Assembly (NCBI RefSeq): GCF_027213645.1
Contig: NZ_JAPWGL010000001.1
Coordinates: 558,001-622,000 of the forward strand
Direction: 5' to 3'
Origin: Pedobacter rhodius
GTDB lineage: Bacteria; Bacteroidota; Bacteroidia; Sphingobacteriales; Sphingobacteriaceae
DNA length: 64,000 bases
How positions within the stretch are numbered: the stretch's first letter is position 1; each line of letters opens with the position of its first letter. The position numbers and the translations under genes are program-made. A model generated the notes under the pieces. The model worked only from the letters and a program-made list of their open reading frames with translations. It had not been told where the DNA came from and searched no databases. This document shows positions 28,400-36,049 of this stretch, one piece after another.

Positions 28400-28736
28400 A
28401 ATCAGCTAAATCTGCGGGAGAAACAACGATGCATTTAATAAATAATGCAACAAGATTCCCCGCATACATGAGAATAACGACTTATGGAAACCATACCATC
28501 TGCGGAAAATCAGCGAAATCTGCGGGAGAAATACGGACACATTTAATGAAGTAGTGCATTAAGATTCCCCGCATGCCTGAGAATAACGACTTATGGCGAC
28601 CATACCATCTGCGGAAAATCAGCGAAATCTGCGGGAGAAATACGGACACATTTAATGAAGTAGTGCATTAAGATTCCCCGCATACATGAGAATAACGACT
28701 TATGGACACCATGCCATCTGCGGAAAATCAGCGGAA
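28400..28736 (+). repeat. Tandem array of a ~109-bp unit (about 3 copies)
   Basis: The words TCTGCGGGAG at 28411, 28519 and 28628 mark units 108 and 109 bp apart; a fourth partial start is at about 28727. Units 2 and 3 are nearly identical, and unit 1 differs more. Each contains GATTCCCCGCAT and GAATAACGACTTATGG, words also found in inverted orientation around the hairpin at 30867-30886, so the array is an amplified member of a dispersed family. It lies just upstream of the mgtE promoter. There are no unique spacers, so it is not CRISPR. Confidence 0.85.
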
Positions 28737-28774
28737 AAAATTATTTATACATATTCCTTTATAAAAGATCAAAA

Positions 28775-28806
28775 TTGGCTTTTTAGAAAATAAAAACGCA
28801 CCTTTG
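28775..28806 (+). promoter_or_regulatory. Putative promoter of mgtE
   Basis: TTG at 28775-28777 and CACCTTTG at 28799-28806 (one mismatch to TAnnTTTG) are 21 nt apart, matching the Bacteroidota -33/-7 layout. The mgtE ATG is 47 nt downstream. Confidence 0.45.
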
Positions 28807-28853
28807 CGAACCGTTTATAAAGATTTAGGCATGTAATAAAAAATTAGTTATTT

Positions 28854-30230
28854 ATGGAAGAATTGGTTGTAGAAGAGATTCAGGAACTGCTTGAAAAAGA
28901 GAATGATAAAGCTTTAAAGCGTTATCTTGATGAGCTGAATATCTCTGATGTTGAACAACTGATTGATGAACTTCCGCAATATGCAGCTAAATTTATCGAA
29001 ACAATTTCCCTAAACCGGGCGGTAAATGTCTTCCGGATTCTGGATTTTCCTACACAAGAACGGATTATTAAAAAACTTTCAGGCAATAAGTTAAATCAGA
29101 TTATAAAAGATTTGCCACCTGACGATCGTACAGCACTTTTCAGTGAATTAAAGGGCGATGTGGTTAAAAAGATGATAACGCTTTTACCGCCCGAAGAACG
29201 GAAGGAATCACTGGCACTTTTAGGCTACAAAGAAGATAGTATCGGTCGTTTGATGACGCCGGATTATATTGCTGTAAAGCCTGAATGGTCTATTTCTAGA
29301 GTGCTTTCGCACATCAGGCGTTATGGTAAAAATTCTGAAACCATTGATGTTGTCTATGTAATTGATAAAGACGGTGTTTTGCTTGATGACATCAGAATCC
29401 GTGAAGTTTTGTTAGCAGATCCTGAGGCAATAATTGGCGAACTTACAGATAAACGTTTTATTGCCTTAAAAGCGAACGACCCTCAGGAAGATGCCATCAA
29501 TATCTTCAGGATGAATAACCGTGTAGCGTTGCCTGTTGTTGATGAAAATAATATCCTTTTGGGTATCGTAACGGTTGATGATATTCTTTGGATCGCCAAC
29601 GAAGAATATACCGAAGATATGCACAAGATTGGTGGTACCGAGGCACTTGATGAACCTTATTTAGATACATCGATTTTTAACCTTGTAAAAAAACGTGTAG
29701 GCTGGCTGGCCATTTTAATGATTGGAGAAATGCTTACGGCAACTGCGATGGGTTTTTTTGAAGGTCAAATTCATAAAGCTACTGTACTTGCATTATTTAT
29801 TCCGCTGATTATTTCCTGTGGAGGAAATAGCGGTTCACAAGCATCAACATTAATTATACAGGCAATGGCTTTAGGTGAGGTAACCATAAAAGATTGGTGG
29901 TTAGTGATGCGCCGAGAAATAACTTCGGGCTTTTTGTTAGGGATTTGTTTAGGATTAATAGGTTTTCTCAGAATTTTGGTTTGGCATGTAGCTGCACCGA
30001 ATGTTTATGGTCCGCACTGGATTTTAATTGCAGCAACAATTAGTGTTTCACTTGTATTTGTTGTTTTGTGGGGCTCCTTAAGTGGCTCAATGCTTCCTGT
30101 TTTGCTTAAAAAATTAGGTGCCGACCCCGCAACTTCTTCTGCACCTTTTGTAGCTACACTTGTTGATGTTACCGGTTTAATAATTTATTTCAGCTTTGCC
30201 GTTTTATTTTTAAAAGGCGTTTTACTTTAA
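28854..30230 (+). CDS. mgtE: Magnesium transporter MgtE
   Basis: 458 residues with the standard MgtE order: a cytosolic N-domain of alpha hairpins (about 20-125), a CBS pair (about 130-255; MTPDYIAVKPEWSIS and ALPVVDENNILLGIVTVDDIL), a plug helix, and five TM helices (about 280-458) containing PLIISCGGNSGSQAST and a ending of ATLVDVTGLIIYFSFA. It is a Mg2+-selective inner-membrane channel; in characterised members the CBS and N domains close the pore when cytosolic Mg2+ is high. I see no magnesium riboswitch upstream. The HAD gene begins 8 nt after its stop, so the two are likely co-transcribed. Confidence 0.95.
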   Translation: MEELVVEEIQELLEKENDKALKRYLDELNISDVEQLIDELPQYAAKFIETISLNRAVNVFRILDFPTQERIIKKLSGNKLNQIIKDLPPDDRTALFSELKGDVVKKMITLLPPEERKESLALLGYKEDSIGRLMTPDYIAVKPEWSISRVLSHIRRYGKNSETIDVVYVIDKDGVLLDDIRIREVLLADPEAIIGELTDKRFIALKANDPQEDAINIFRMNNRVALPVVDENNILLGIVTVDDILWIANEEYTEDMHKIGGTEALDEPYLDTSIFNLVKKRVGWLAILMIGEMLTATAMGFFEGQIHKATVLALFIPLIISCGGNSGSQASTLIIQAMALGEVTIKDWWLVMRREITSGFLLGICLGLIGFLRILVWHVAAPNVYGPHWILIAATISVSLVFVVLWGSLSGSMLPVLLKKLGADPATSSAPFVATLVDVTGLIIYFSFAVLFLKGVLL

Positions 30231-30238
30231 TTTTATTT

Positions 30239-30850
30239 ATGCAAAAGATTACCACATTATTTACCGATATCGGTGGCGTATTATTGACCAATGGCTGGGA
30301 CAGGCAGGCAAGGGGAGAAGCTTCGGTATTATTTAATCTTGATTCGGTTGATTTGGAAGAGCGTCATCACCTTACCTTCGATACCTATGAAGTTGGTAAG
30401 TTAACACTTGACGAGTACCTGGAAAGAATTGTTTTTTTTAAGGACCGTTCTTTTTCGTACGATGATTTCAAAGAATTTATGTTTAGTAAATCTTTGCCTT
30501 ATAAGGATATGATCACCTTAATCTGCGATTTGAAGAAGAAATATAACCTTAAAGTCGCTGTAATTAGCAATGAAGGGAGAGAGTTAAATCAATATCGGAT
30601 TAATACGTTTAAGCTTAATGAATTTGTAGACTTTTTCGTATCGTCGAGCTTTGTTCACTTTCGTAAGCCTGATGCAGACATTTTTAAGGTTGCCATCGAT
30701 ATTTCTCAAAGTGATGTCGCCACGAGTTTGTATATCGATGACAGAATGCTTTTTGTACAGGTTGCTGAAGGTTTAGGTTTACAGGGCATTCATCATACAA
30801 GTTACGAAGATACTAAAATGCAGTTGGCGGGTTTTGGATTGGAAATATAG
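30239..30850 (+). CDS. HAD-superfamily hydrolase
   Basis: 203 residues. HAD motifs are in order: motif I FTDIGGVLL (Asp10 nucleophile; the +2 position is Gly, as in the DLGGVL-type YihX-like group), motif II VISNEG, the motif III Lys in FRKPDADIF, and motif IV IDDR. The helical cap lies between motifs I and II (about 20-90), so it is a C1-cap HAD-IA phosphatase-like enzyme. The Gly at the usual second Asp is common in this subgroup. The substrate is unknown; sugar or nucleotide phosphates are typical. It sits 8 nt after mgtE. Confidence 0.82.
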   Translation: MQKITTLFTDIGGVLLTNGWDRQARGEASVLFNLDSVDLEERHHLTFDTYEVGKLTLDEYLERIVFFKDRSFSYDDFKEFMFSKSLPYKDMITLICDLKKKYNLKVAVISNEGRELNQYRINTFKLNEFVDFFVSSSFVHFRKPDADIFKVAIDISQSDVATSLYIDDRMLFVQVAEGLGLQGIHHTSYEDTKMQLAGFGLEI

Positions 30851-30866
30851 GTTTCCATAAGTCGTT

Positions 30867-30886
30867 ATTCCCGCGCAGGCGGGAAT
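30867..30886. repeat. Dispersed palindromic repeat (ATTCCCGC hairpin)
   Basis: A perfect 8-bp inverted repeat ATTCCCGC / GCGGGAAT around GCAG. Its flank CCATAAGTCGTT also occurs, inverted, in each unit of the 28.4-kb array. It lies 16 nt after the HAD gene and may double as a transcript end. Confidence 0.65.
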
Positions 30887-30917
30887 CTATTTCGTTATTT
30901 CAAGTTTCCGTGGCAAA

Positions 30918-30948
30918 ACAAAATAAAAGCCGCCCTTTTGAGGCAGCT
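30918..30948 (-). terminator. Probable terminator of ychF
   Basis: On the minus strand, AGCTGCC / GGGCGGCT-type pairing (7 bp with one mismatch, loop of about 7) is followed by TTTTATTTTG. It lies 45 nt after the ychF stop. Confidence 0.5.
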
Positions 30949-30992
30949 CATATCTTTTATACTTTTTAAAGCCCCTTCAGGGGTTTGGGCTG

Positions 30993-32093
30993 TTACACAT
31001 TAAACCTGAAGTGCATAATATCGCCATCTTCTACGACATACGTTTTTCCTTCAACACCTAATTTGCCGGCATCTTTACAAGCATTTTCAGAACCTAAGGT
31101 TACAAAGTCGTTGTATTTAATAACTTCCGCACGGATAAAACCTTTTTCGAAATCTGTATGGATTACGCCGGCCGCCTGCGGTGCGGTAAAACCTTTGGTA
31201 ATGGTCCAGGCCCTAACTTCCTGTACACCAGCAGTAAAATAAGTATAAAGATTTAATAATTTATAAGCAGCACGAATTAGTTTATTTACGCCGGATTCTG
31301 TCAAGCCTAAATCAGCTAAAAATTCCTGGCGCTCTTCATAACTATCTAATTCGGCAATTTCCGATTCAATTTTAGCAGAGATAACCAGCACTTCAGCATT
31401 TTCATCAGCAACATTTGCTTTAACCAAATCAACATATTTGTTTCCTGTAATTACAGATGCTTCATCAACATTACAAACATACATAACCGGTTTTTGGGTA
31501 AGCAGACCTAAATCTTCAATAAAATCGAAATCTTCTTGTGATAATGGTGCCGTACGGATAGATTTTCCACTTTCCAGATGAGATTTTACAACGGTTAAAA
31601 TTTCATAAGTTCGTTTAGCATCTTTATCGCCACCTGTTTTAGCCATTTTCTCAACTTTCTGAATACGTTTATCAACCGTATCCAAATCCTTTAACTGTAG
31701 TTCAGTGTCGATAATTTCTCTATCACGAATCGGATCAACAGAACCATCAACGTGTATCACATTTCCATCGTCAAAGCAACGTAAAACATGGATAATGGCA
31801 TTTGTAGCACGAATATTTCCTAAAAACTGGTTGCCTAAGCCTTCACCTTTAGATGCACCTTTCACCAAACCGGCAATATCAACAATTTCAATTGTATTCG
31901 GCTGTACTTTATTTGGTTTAACCAACTCGGCAAGCTTGGTTAATCTATCATCCGGTACGGTAATTACGCCAACATTGGGCTCAATTGTACAGAAAGGGAA
32001 GTTTGCTGCCTGCGCCTTCGCATTTGATAGACAGTTAAAAAGAGTCGATTTACCTACATTTGGTAAACCTACTATACCACATTGTAATGCCAT
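30993..32093 (-). CDS. ychF: Redox/ribosome-associated ATPase YchF (OLA1 family)
   Basis: 366 residues, the usual length. The P-loop is GLPNVGKST (residues 8-16), the switch region is DIAGLVKGASKGEGLGNQFL, and the G4-like site is NVDE rather than NKxD, the change that makes YchF prefer ATP over GTP. A coiled-coil insert (about 130-200) and a C-terminal TGS domain (LNLYTYFTAG to VVEDGDIMHFRFNV) complete it. The family associates with ribosomes and stress responses. A heptanucleotide array lies 37-97 nt upstream of its start codon. Confidence 0.96.
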   Translation of the reverse strand: MALQCGIVGLPNVGKSTLFNCLSNAKAQAANFPFCTIEPNVGVITVPDDRLTKLAELVKPNKVQPNTIEIVDIAGLVKGASKGEGLGNQFLGNIRATNAIIHVLRCFDDGNVIHVDGSVDPIRDREIIDTELQLKDLDTVDKRIQKVEKMAKTGGDKDAKRTYEILTVVKSHLESGKSIRTAPLSQEDFDFIEDLGLLTQKPVMYVCNVDEASVITGNKYVDLVKANVADENAEVLVISAKIESEIAELDSYEERQEFLADLGLTESGVNKLIRAAYKLLNLYTYFTAGVQEVRAWTITKGFTAPQAAGVIHTDFEKGFIRAEVIKYNDFVTLGSENACKDAGKLGVEGKTYVVEDGDIMHFRFNV

Positions 32094-32129
32094 TTATATA
32101 TTAGTATTTGTTAATTCGTTTTCCGTCAT

Positions 32130-32190
32130 CCATCGTCCATCGTCCATCGTCCATCGTCCATCGTCCATCGTCCATCGTCCATCGTCCATC
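32130..32190. repeat. Heptanucleotide tandem array (CCATCGT), 8.7 copies
   Basis: Eight perfect head-to-tail copies of CCATCGT plus CCATC. It lies between ychF (minus) and the DUF5362 gene (plus), in the probable 5' region of ychF. Perfect short-unit arrays of this kind can change copy number by slippage. Confidence 0.95.
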
Positions 32191-32289
32191 AATCTTTGAG
32201 GCCGCAAAGATAAACTTTAAAATCTTTATTTAAAGACCGGAATTTGTAGCAGCTAGATATTTTATCTAAGTTTATCCAAAATTCAGCGA

Positions 32290-32754
32290 ATGGACATGGA
32301 AAATTTAGAACAGGAACCTCAGGAGATAAAGTTAATCGTTACGGAGGAAATGAGAAGTTATATTTATGAGATTTCTAAATGGGCAAGGTTTTTATCCATT
32401 ATCGGATTTATATTATCGGCTTTTTTAATTATCGGTTCTTTCGGAATAGGTGCTGCATTAACTTCAAACCCTGCTATGCTTGCGCAGCTCGGACCGTTGG
32501 CAGGTGCCGGAGCGATGGGGATTACACTGGTTTATCTGGTATTGGCCCTGCTGTATTTTTATCCGAGTTTATTGCTTTTCAGGTTTTCTAACAAAGGCAA
32601 ACAAGGTATTTTATATGGTGATCAGGAAAGTTTAAACGATGCGATGCTGAATATGAAATCGTTGTTTAAATTCTGGGGTATATTTACGATCGTAATCATG
32701 ATTTGCTACTTCCTTTTTGTGTTGCTTTTCGCAGCAAGCATGGCAGGGGCATAA
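32290..32754 (+). CDS. DUF5362-like small membrane protein
   Basis: 154 residues with three hydrophobic helices at about 35-55, 75-100 and 120-148 and a cytosolic acidic N-terminus (EQEPQEIKLIVTEEMRSYIYEISKWARFLSI). The layout and the MRSYIYEISKWARFLSI entry match DUF5362 proteins of Bacteroidota, for which no function is known. It stands alone, convergent with the serine hydrolase gene that ends at the next base. Confidence 0.7.
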   Translation: MDMENLEQEPQEIKLIVTEEMRSYIYEISKWARFLSIIGFILSAFLIIGSFGIGAALTSNPAMLAQLGPLAGAGAMGITLVYLVLALLYFYPSLLLFRFSNKGKQGILYGDQESLNDAMLNMKSLFKFWGIFTIVIMICYFLFVLLFAASMAGA

Positions 32755-33669
32755 TTATTTGAAATATTTTTGCATGCCTTCGGGCTGTTGCCAGCCGAAA
32801 TTTGGTTCATAATAATTCCATAAAAGATTACTGAGTTTTCGGATAATAGTCCAGCCTTCATTATCATAATTCCATGAAGTATCTTTCTGGTTTTTAGTTG
32901 TAATGCAGAAAACAAAGTCGCCATGGGGTGCATTTACGAGTAAAACTTCTGAACGTGCAGCATCAACCGCACCTGATTTTGAGGCAACCTGAACCGTTGG
33001 CGGAATTTGTGAAAGCGCTTCGCTATCCCAGTAAATGCGAATCAGGTTTCTGTAAATTCGTTCCGAAGCAGCCGGATTTATCATTTTGCCATCCCTGATT
33101 AACGTTAAAAGCGTTGCCATTTCTCTGGGCGTGGTTTGTCCCCAACCGTATTTTTTTTGATTATCCTTTCGTCCGGGTGTTCGCGAATTTACCCTGGTAT
33201 TTTGTAAACCATGGTTAGCCATTACTTCATTTATCGCTGTTCCGGTTCCGGCCAGCAATTGCGCCCACAAACTCGCTGTGTTGTCGCTCGTGGTTATCAT
33301 CAGCATTAAAACCTTGCTCAAAGCAATCTTTTCGCCATCCTTAAACGAACCTAAAATATCTTCTCCTGCGTACAATAAACTATCACAATACATTAATTCA
33401 GTATGATAATCTAACGTACCTTTTTCTATTTTATTAAATATGCCACAGGTTATGGGTACCTTTATCATGCTGGCAGTTGGAAAAATGGTATCGGCATTTA
33501 TCGAGGCAGTTTTACCCGTTTTCAGATTTTTTACATATACACCAATATCGCCGTTAAAGCCTTTAACCAATTCATCTAATTTCGATTGCAGTTTTTTATC
33601 AACTTTTTCTTGCGCATACGATGAAAGAAATGTGAAAATGATAAGCAGTATAGGTATGATTTTTTTCAT
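32755..33669 (-). CDS. Class A beta-lactamase-related serine hydrolase (probably not a true beta-lactamase)
   Basis: 304 residues from the ATG at 33669, which opens the signal peptide MKKIIPILLIIFTFLSSYAQ; an upstream ATG at 33699 adds ten residues and is less likely. Three penicilloyl-serine transferase motifs are visible: SMIK (Ser67, Lys70), SDN (128-130) and KSG (231-233). The omega-loop ExxLN motif with the deacylating Glu of class A beta-lactamases is not present in the expected stretch (about 155-180). The protein is therefore more likely a peptidoglycan-related or orphan serine hydrolase of this fold. It is periplasmic. It stands alone, tail to tail with the DUF5362 gene. Confidence 0.83.
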   Translation of the reverse strand: MKKIIPILLIIFTFLSSYAQEKVDKKLQSKLDELVKGFNGDIGVYVKNLKTGKTASINADTIFPTASMIKVPITCGIFNKIEKGTLDYHTELMYCDSLLYAGEDILGSFKDGEKIALSKVLMLMITTSDNTASLWAQLLAGTGTAINEVMANHGLQNTRVNSRTPGRKDNQKKYGWGQTTPREMATLLTLIRDGKMINPAASERIYRNLIRIYWDSEALSQIPPTVQVASKSGAVDAARSEVLLVNAPHGDFVFCITTKNQKDTSWNYDNEGWTIIRKLSNLLWNYYEPNFGWQQPEGMQKYFK

Positions 33670-33700
33670 GGTAAAGGAAATTTGCAGCAATTTAAGCATA

Positions 33701-33728
33701 AAAAAAGTCCCGGTGAAAACCGAGACTT
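33701..33728 (-). terminator. Terminator of the PUR/DUF3276 gene
   Basis: Minus strand: AAGTCTCGGT pairs with ACCGGGACTT (10 bp, one T-G wobble) around TTTC, followed by a run of T. It lies 20 nt after the stop at 33749. Confidence 0.8.
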
Positions 33729-33748
33729 CGTATTGAAATTATATTTAC

Positions 33749-34072
33749 TTAAAAAGAAAAATCGTCGTTTGCTTTGGTGTTGTGCTCAGCGTTTTCAACG
33801 TATTCATAGCGTTTTTCAACAACATCCTGGTGTGTTTTAATGTATTCGACAGTTTCCGTAAGGCCTTCTGCAAATTTCTCGAAATCTTCTTTGTATAAAA
33901 AGATTTTATGTTTTACAAATACACCGTCTTCTAATCTTTTCTTGCTCTCGGTAACTGTTAAGTAATAATCACCTGAACGAGTAGCCTTCACGTCGAAAAA
34001 ATAAGTTCTCTTACCTGCTCTTACTTTCTTTGAAAAAACTTCTTCTCTCTCTTTATTGTCGAATTCTCCCAT
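33749..34072 (-). CDS. PUR-family (DUF3276) nucleic-acid-binding protein
   Basis: 107 residues from the ATG at 34072 (MGEFDNKEREEVFSKKV); the longer frame to 34132 adds 20 residues without family likeness. The body, KVRAGKRTYFFDVKATRSGDYY followed by LTVTESKK and FVKHKIFLYKEDFEKFAEGL, is the beta-beta-beta-beta-alpha PUR repeat known in bacterial PUR-alpha-like proteins, which bind single-stranded DNA or RNA. A disordered acidic tail follows. It is highly conserved across Bacteroidota, but its role there is not established. Own terminator downstream. Confidence 0.85.
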   Translation of the reverse strand: MGEFDNKEREEVFSKKVRAGKRTYFFDVKATRSGDYYLTVTESKKRLEDGVFVKHKIFLYKEDFEKFAEGLTETVEYIKTHQDVVEKRYEYVENAEHNTKANDDFSF

Positions 34073-34150
34073 GGTTGGTATTGATGTTGGTTTTTGGTTT
34101 CGGTAAATATAAAGCAAATATTTAAAGTTCAAAATAGAATTTAACAGAAT

Positions 34151-35941
34151 TTAACTTGTCCGGCTTTCTTCTTCTAAAAGTTGGTTGTTATAAAGTTCAG
34201 TATAACTGCCATTTAAACTAAGTAATTCATTATGTGTACCTTGTTCAATGATTTCTCCATCATCCAGCACTAAAATTTTATCAGCGTTTTTGATTGTCGA
34301 AATTCTATGCGCAATCAGAATACTCGTCTTGCCATTCATAATTTTACCAAGGTTTTGCAGAATTTCTTCTTCAGTTTTGGTATCTACAGCCGAGAGGCAA
34401 TCATCAAATATTAAAATTTTAGGCGATTTAATTAAGGCTCTGGCAATAGATACCCGTTGTTTTTGTCCGCCTGAAAGTGTAATTCCGCGTTCACCAAGCA
34501 TGGTTTCAAATTTTTCTTCAAAATTTATAATGTTATGGTAAACAGACGCATTTTTTGCAGCATCATAAACTTCTTCGTCCGTTACGGCATCTAAACCAAA
34601 GGCAATATTATTCTTAATCGTATCAGAAAAAAGAAAAACTTCCTGTGGTACAAAACCTATCTGACCGCGATAGTTTTTAAGGTTCAGCGATTTAATATTG
34701 TCACCATCGATGTGAATTGAGCCGTTCTCCACATCATACATCCGCATAATCAGGTTGGCCAGGGTCGATTTTCCGGAACCTGTTTTTCCGATAATGGCTA
34801 CAAATTCGCCATGTTTGATTTCGAAATTTATCTTTTTTAGTGCCTGTATGCCCGTATCCGCGTAGGTAAAACTCACATCATTAAAACTAATGGCACCTTT
34901 TAATACTTTTTCTTCTTTATTGGCCGATTGAATATCGGAAGGTATATCCAGAAATTCGTTAATCCTTTTTTGTGATGCAGCAGCCCGCTGGATTAACGAT
35001 GTAACCCAACCCAGCATGGTCACCGGAAAAGTTAACTGGTTAATGTAAATGATAAATTCTGCAATATTTCCTGCGGTAATGCTTCCGTTCATCACCTGAA
35101 TACCACCAATATAAATTGTTAAAATGGTGCTTAATCCAATTAACAGCAGCATAGTCGGATAAAATAAAGCAGAAACTTTCACCAGGCTCATCGAATCTTT
35201 TTTGTATTCATTGCTTTGGATTTCGAACATGTTTCTGGTATAATCTTCCCTGACATACGATTTTATTATCCGGATACCCGAAAAACGTTCCTGAACGAAG
35301 GTTGATAAGTTGGAGAGTCTTTCCTGAATTTTTCCGCTTTTCTTGAAAATTAACGTATTTACATAATATATAATGACCACCAACACAGGAAGAGGTAAAA
35401 GGCAATAAATAGCAAGCTTTGAATTTACGTCAAACATCGACCAGATAATTAATACCGATAAAACGAAAGTATTTATGGTATACATAATTGCAGGACCAAC
35501 ATACATCCTTACGCGGTTTACATCTTCAGTTGCCCGGTTCATTAAATCGCCGGTATTGTTTCTACGATAGAAACCCAAACTTAATTTCTGATAATGCTGA
35601 TAAATATCGTTTTTCATGTCAAATTCGATATGCCTCGACATCAGGATGATGGTTTGCCGCATGAAAAATAAGAACAAGCCTCTTAATATATAAAGTACAA
35701 TAACCAAAAGGCCGAAATAAAGCAGGCTGTTGCTAAAAATATCATAAACAATTTGTTTGCGGCTAAACCCGTCGAAAAGGCTGTAAACCTGTATGTTTTC
35801 GGTAATTAAATCAAAAGCATAGCCAATAACCTGGGCTGGAACAACACCGAAAATATTTGAGATGATAACAAAAATACTCCCAGGAATGATCCACCATTTA
35901 TATTTAAGGAAGTATTTATTTAAGCGACTCAGGTGTTTCAT
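34151..35941 (-). CDS. ABC exporter half-transporter (MsbA/MdlB-like)
   Basis: 596 residues from the ATG at 35941. The alternative ATG at 35950 lies inside a perfect -7 promoter element and cannot be transcribed from it. Six TM helices (about 15-320) precede an ABC domain with Walker A GKTGSGKS, Q-loop PQEVF, signature LSGGQ, Walker B ILIFDD and H-loop AHR. The catalytic Glu after Walker B is Asp (FDDCLSAVD), as in the weak site of heterodimeric exporters such as MdlA/YheI types, yet no partner half is adjacent. The substrate is unknown; lipids or drugs are typical for the family. Confidence 0.92.
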   Translation of the reverse strand: MKHLSRLNKYFLKYKWWIIPGSIFVIISNIFGVVPAQVIGYAFDLITENIQVYSLFDGFSRKQIVYDIFSNSLLYFGLLVIVLYILRGLFLFFMRQTIILMSRHIEFDMKNDIYQHYQKLSLGFYRRNNTGDLMNRATEDVNRVRMYVGPAIMYTINTFVLSVLIIWSMFDVNSKLAIYCLLPLPVLVVIIYYVNTLIFKKSGKIQERLSNLSTFVQERFSGIRIIKSYVREDYTRNMFEIQSNEYKKDSMSLVKVSALFYPTMLLLIGLSTILTIYIGGIQVMNGSITAGNIAEFIIYINQLTFPVTMLGWVTSLIQRAAASQKRINEFLDIPSDIQSANKEEKVLKGAISFNDVSFTYADTGIQALKKINFEIKHGEFVAIIGKTGSGKSTLANLIMRMYDVENGSIHIDGDNIKSLNLKNYRGQIGFVPQEVFLFSDTIKNNIAFGLDAVTDEEVYDAAKNASVYHNIINFEEKFETMLGERGITLSGGQKQRVSIARALIKSPKILIFDDCLSAVDTKTEEEILQNLGKIMNGKTSILIAHRISTIKNADKILVLDDGEIIEQGTHNELLSLNGSYTELYNNQLLEEESRTS

Positions 35942-35947
35942 ACGACA

Positions 35948-35955
35948 CAAACTTA
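35948..35955 (-). promoter_or_regulatory. -7 element of the ABC exporter gene; suggests a leaderless transcript
   Basis: The minus strand reads TAAGTTTG, a perfect TAnnTTTG match, ending 6 nt before the ATG at 35941. Transcription would begin at or next to the start codon. No -33 TTG is apparent. Confidence 0.5.
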
Positions 35956-36017
35956 GCCAATGCGAAACAAATTTTGTTATAGTTTAGTTAAAATCGTGTA
36001 ATAATGGTTTTTTATTT

Positions 36018-36025
36018 TAATTTTG
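36018..36025 (+). promoter_or_regulatory. -7 element of the leucine dehydrogenase gene
   Basis: TAATTTTG matches TAnnTTTG perfectly and is followed by C. It lies 24 nt before the ATG at 36050 and overlaps an in-frame TTG at 36023, which argues against that TTG as the start. Confidence 0.5.
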
Positions 36026-36049
36026 CAGCAGCTTAGCCGAACGTTCATT

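Noticed and set aside
28400-28736. CRISPR-like array
   Set aside because: The ~109-bp units are contiguous tandem copies with no unique spacers, and no cas genes are nearby.
28737-28853. Magnesium riboswitch upstream of mgtE
   Set aside because: The 5' region is short and lacks recognisable M-box elements; a simple promoter explains it.
31705-32199. Plus-strand ORF of 164 codons with repeated HRPSSIV units
   Set aside because: It is antisense to ychF, and its repeated tail is only the CCATCGT array read in frame; no family likeness.
36023-36049. TTG at 36023 as start of leucine dehydrogenase
   Set aside because: It lies inside a perfect -7 promoter element; the ATG at 36050 gives a normal N-terminus.
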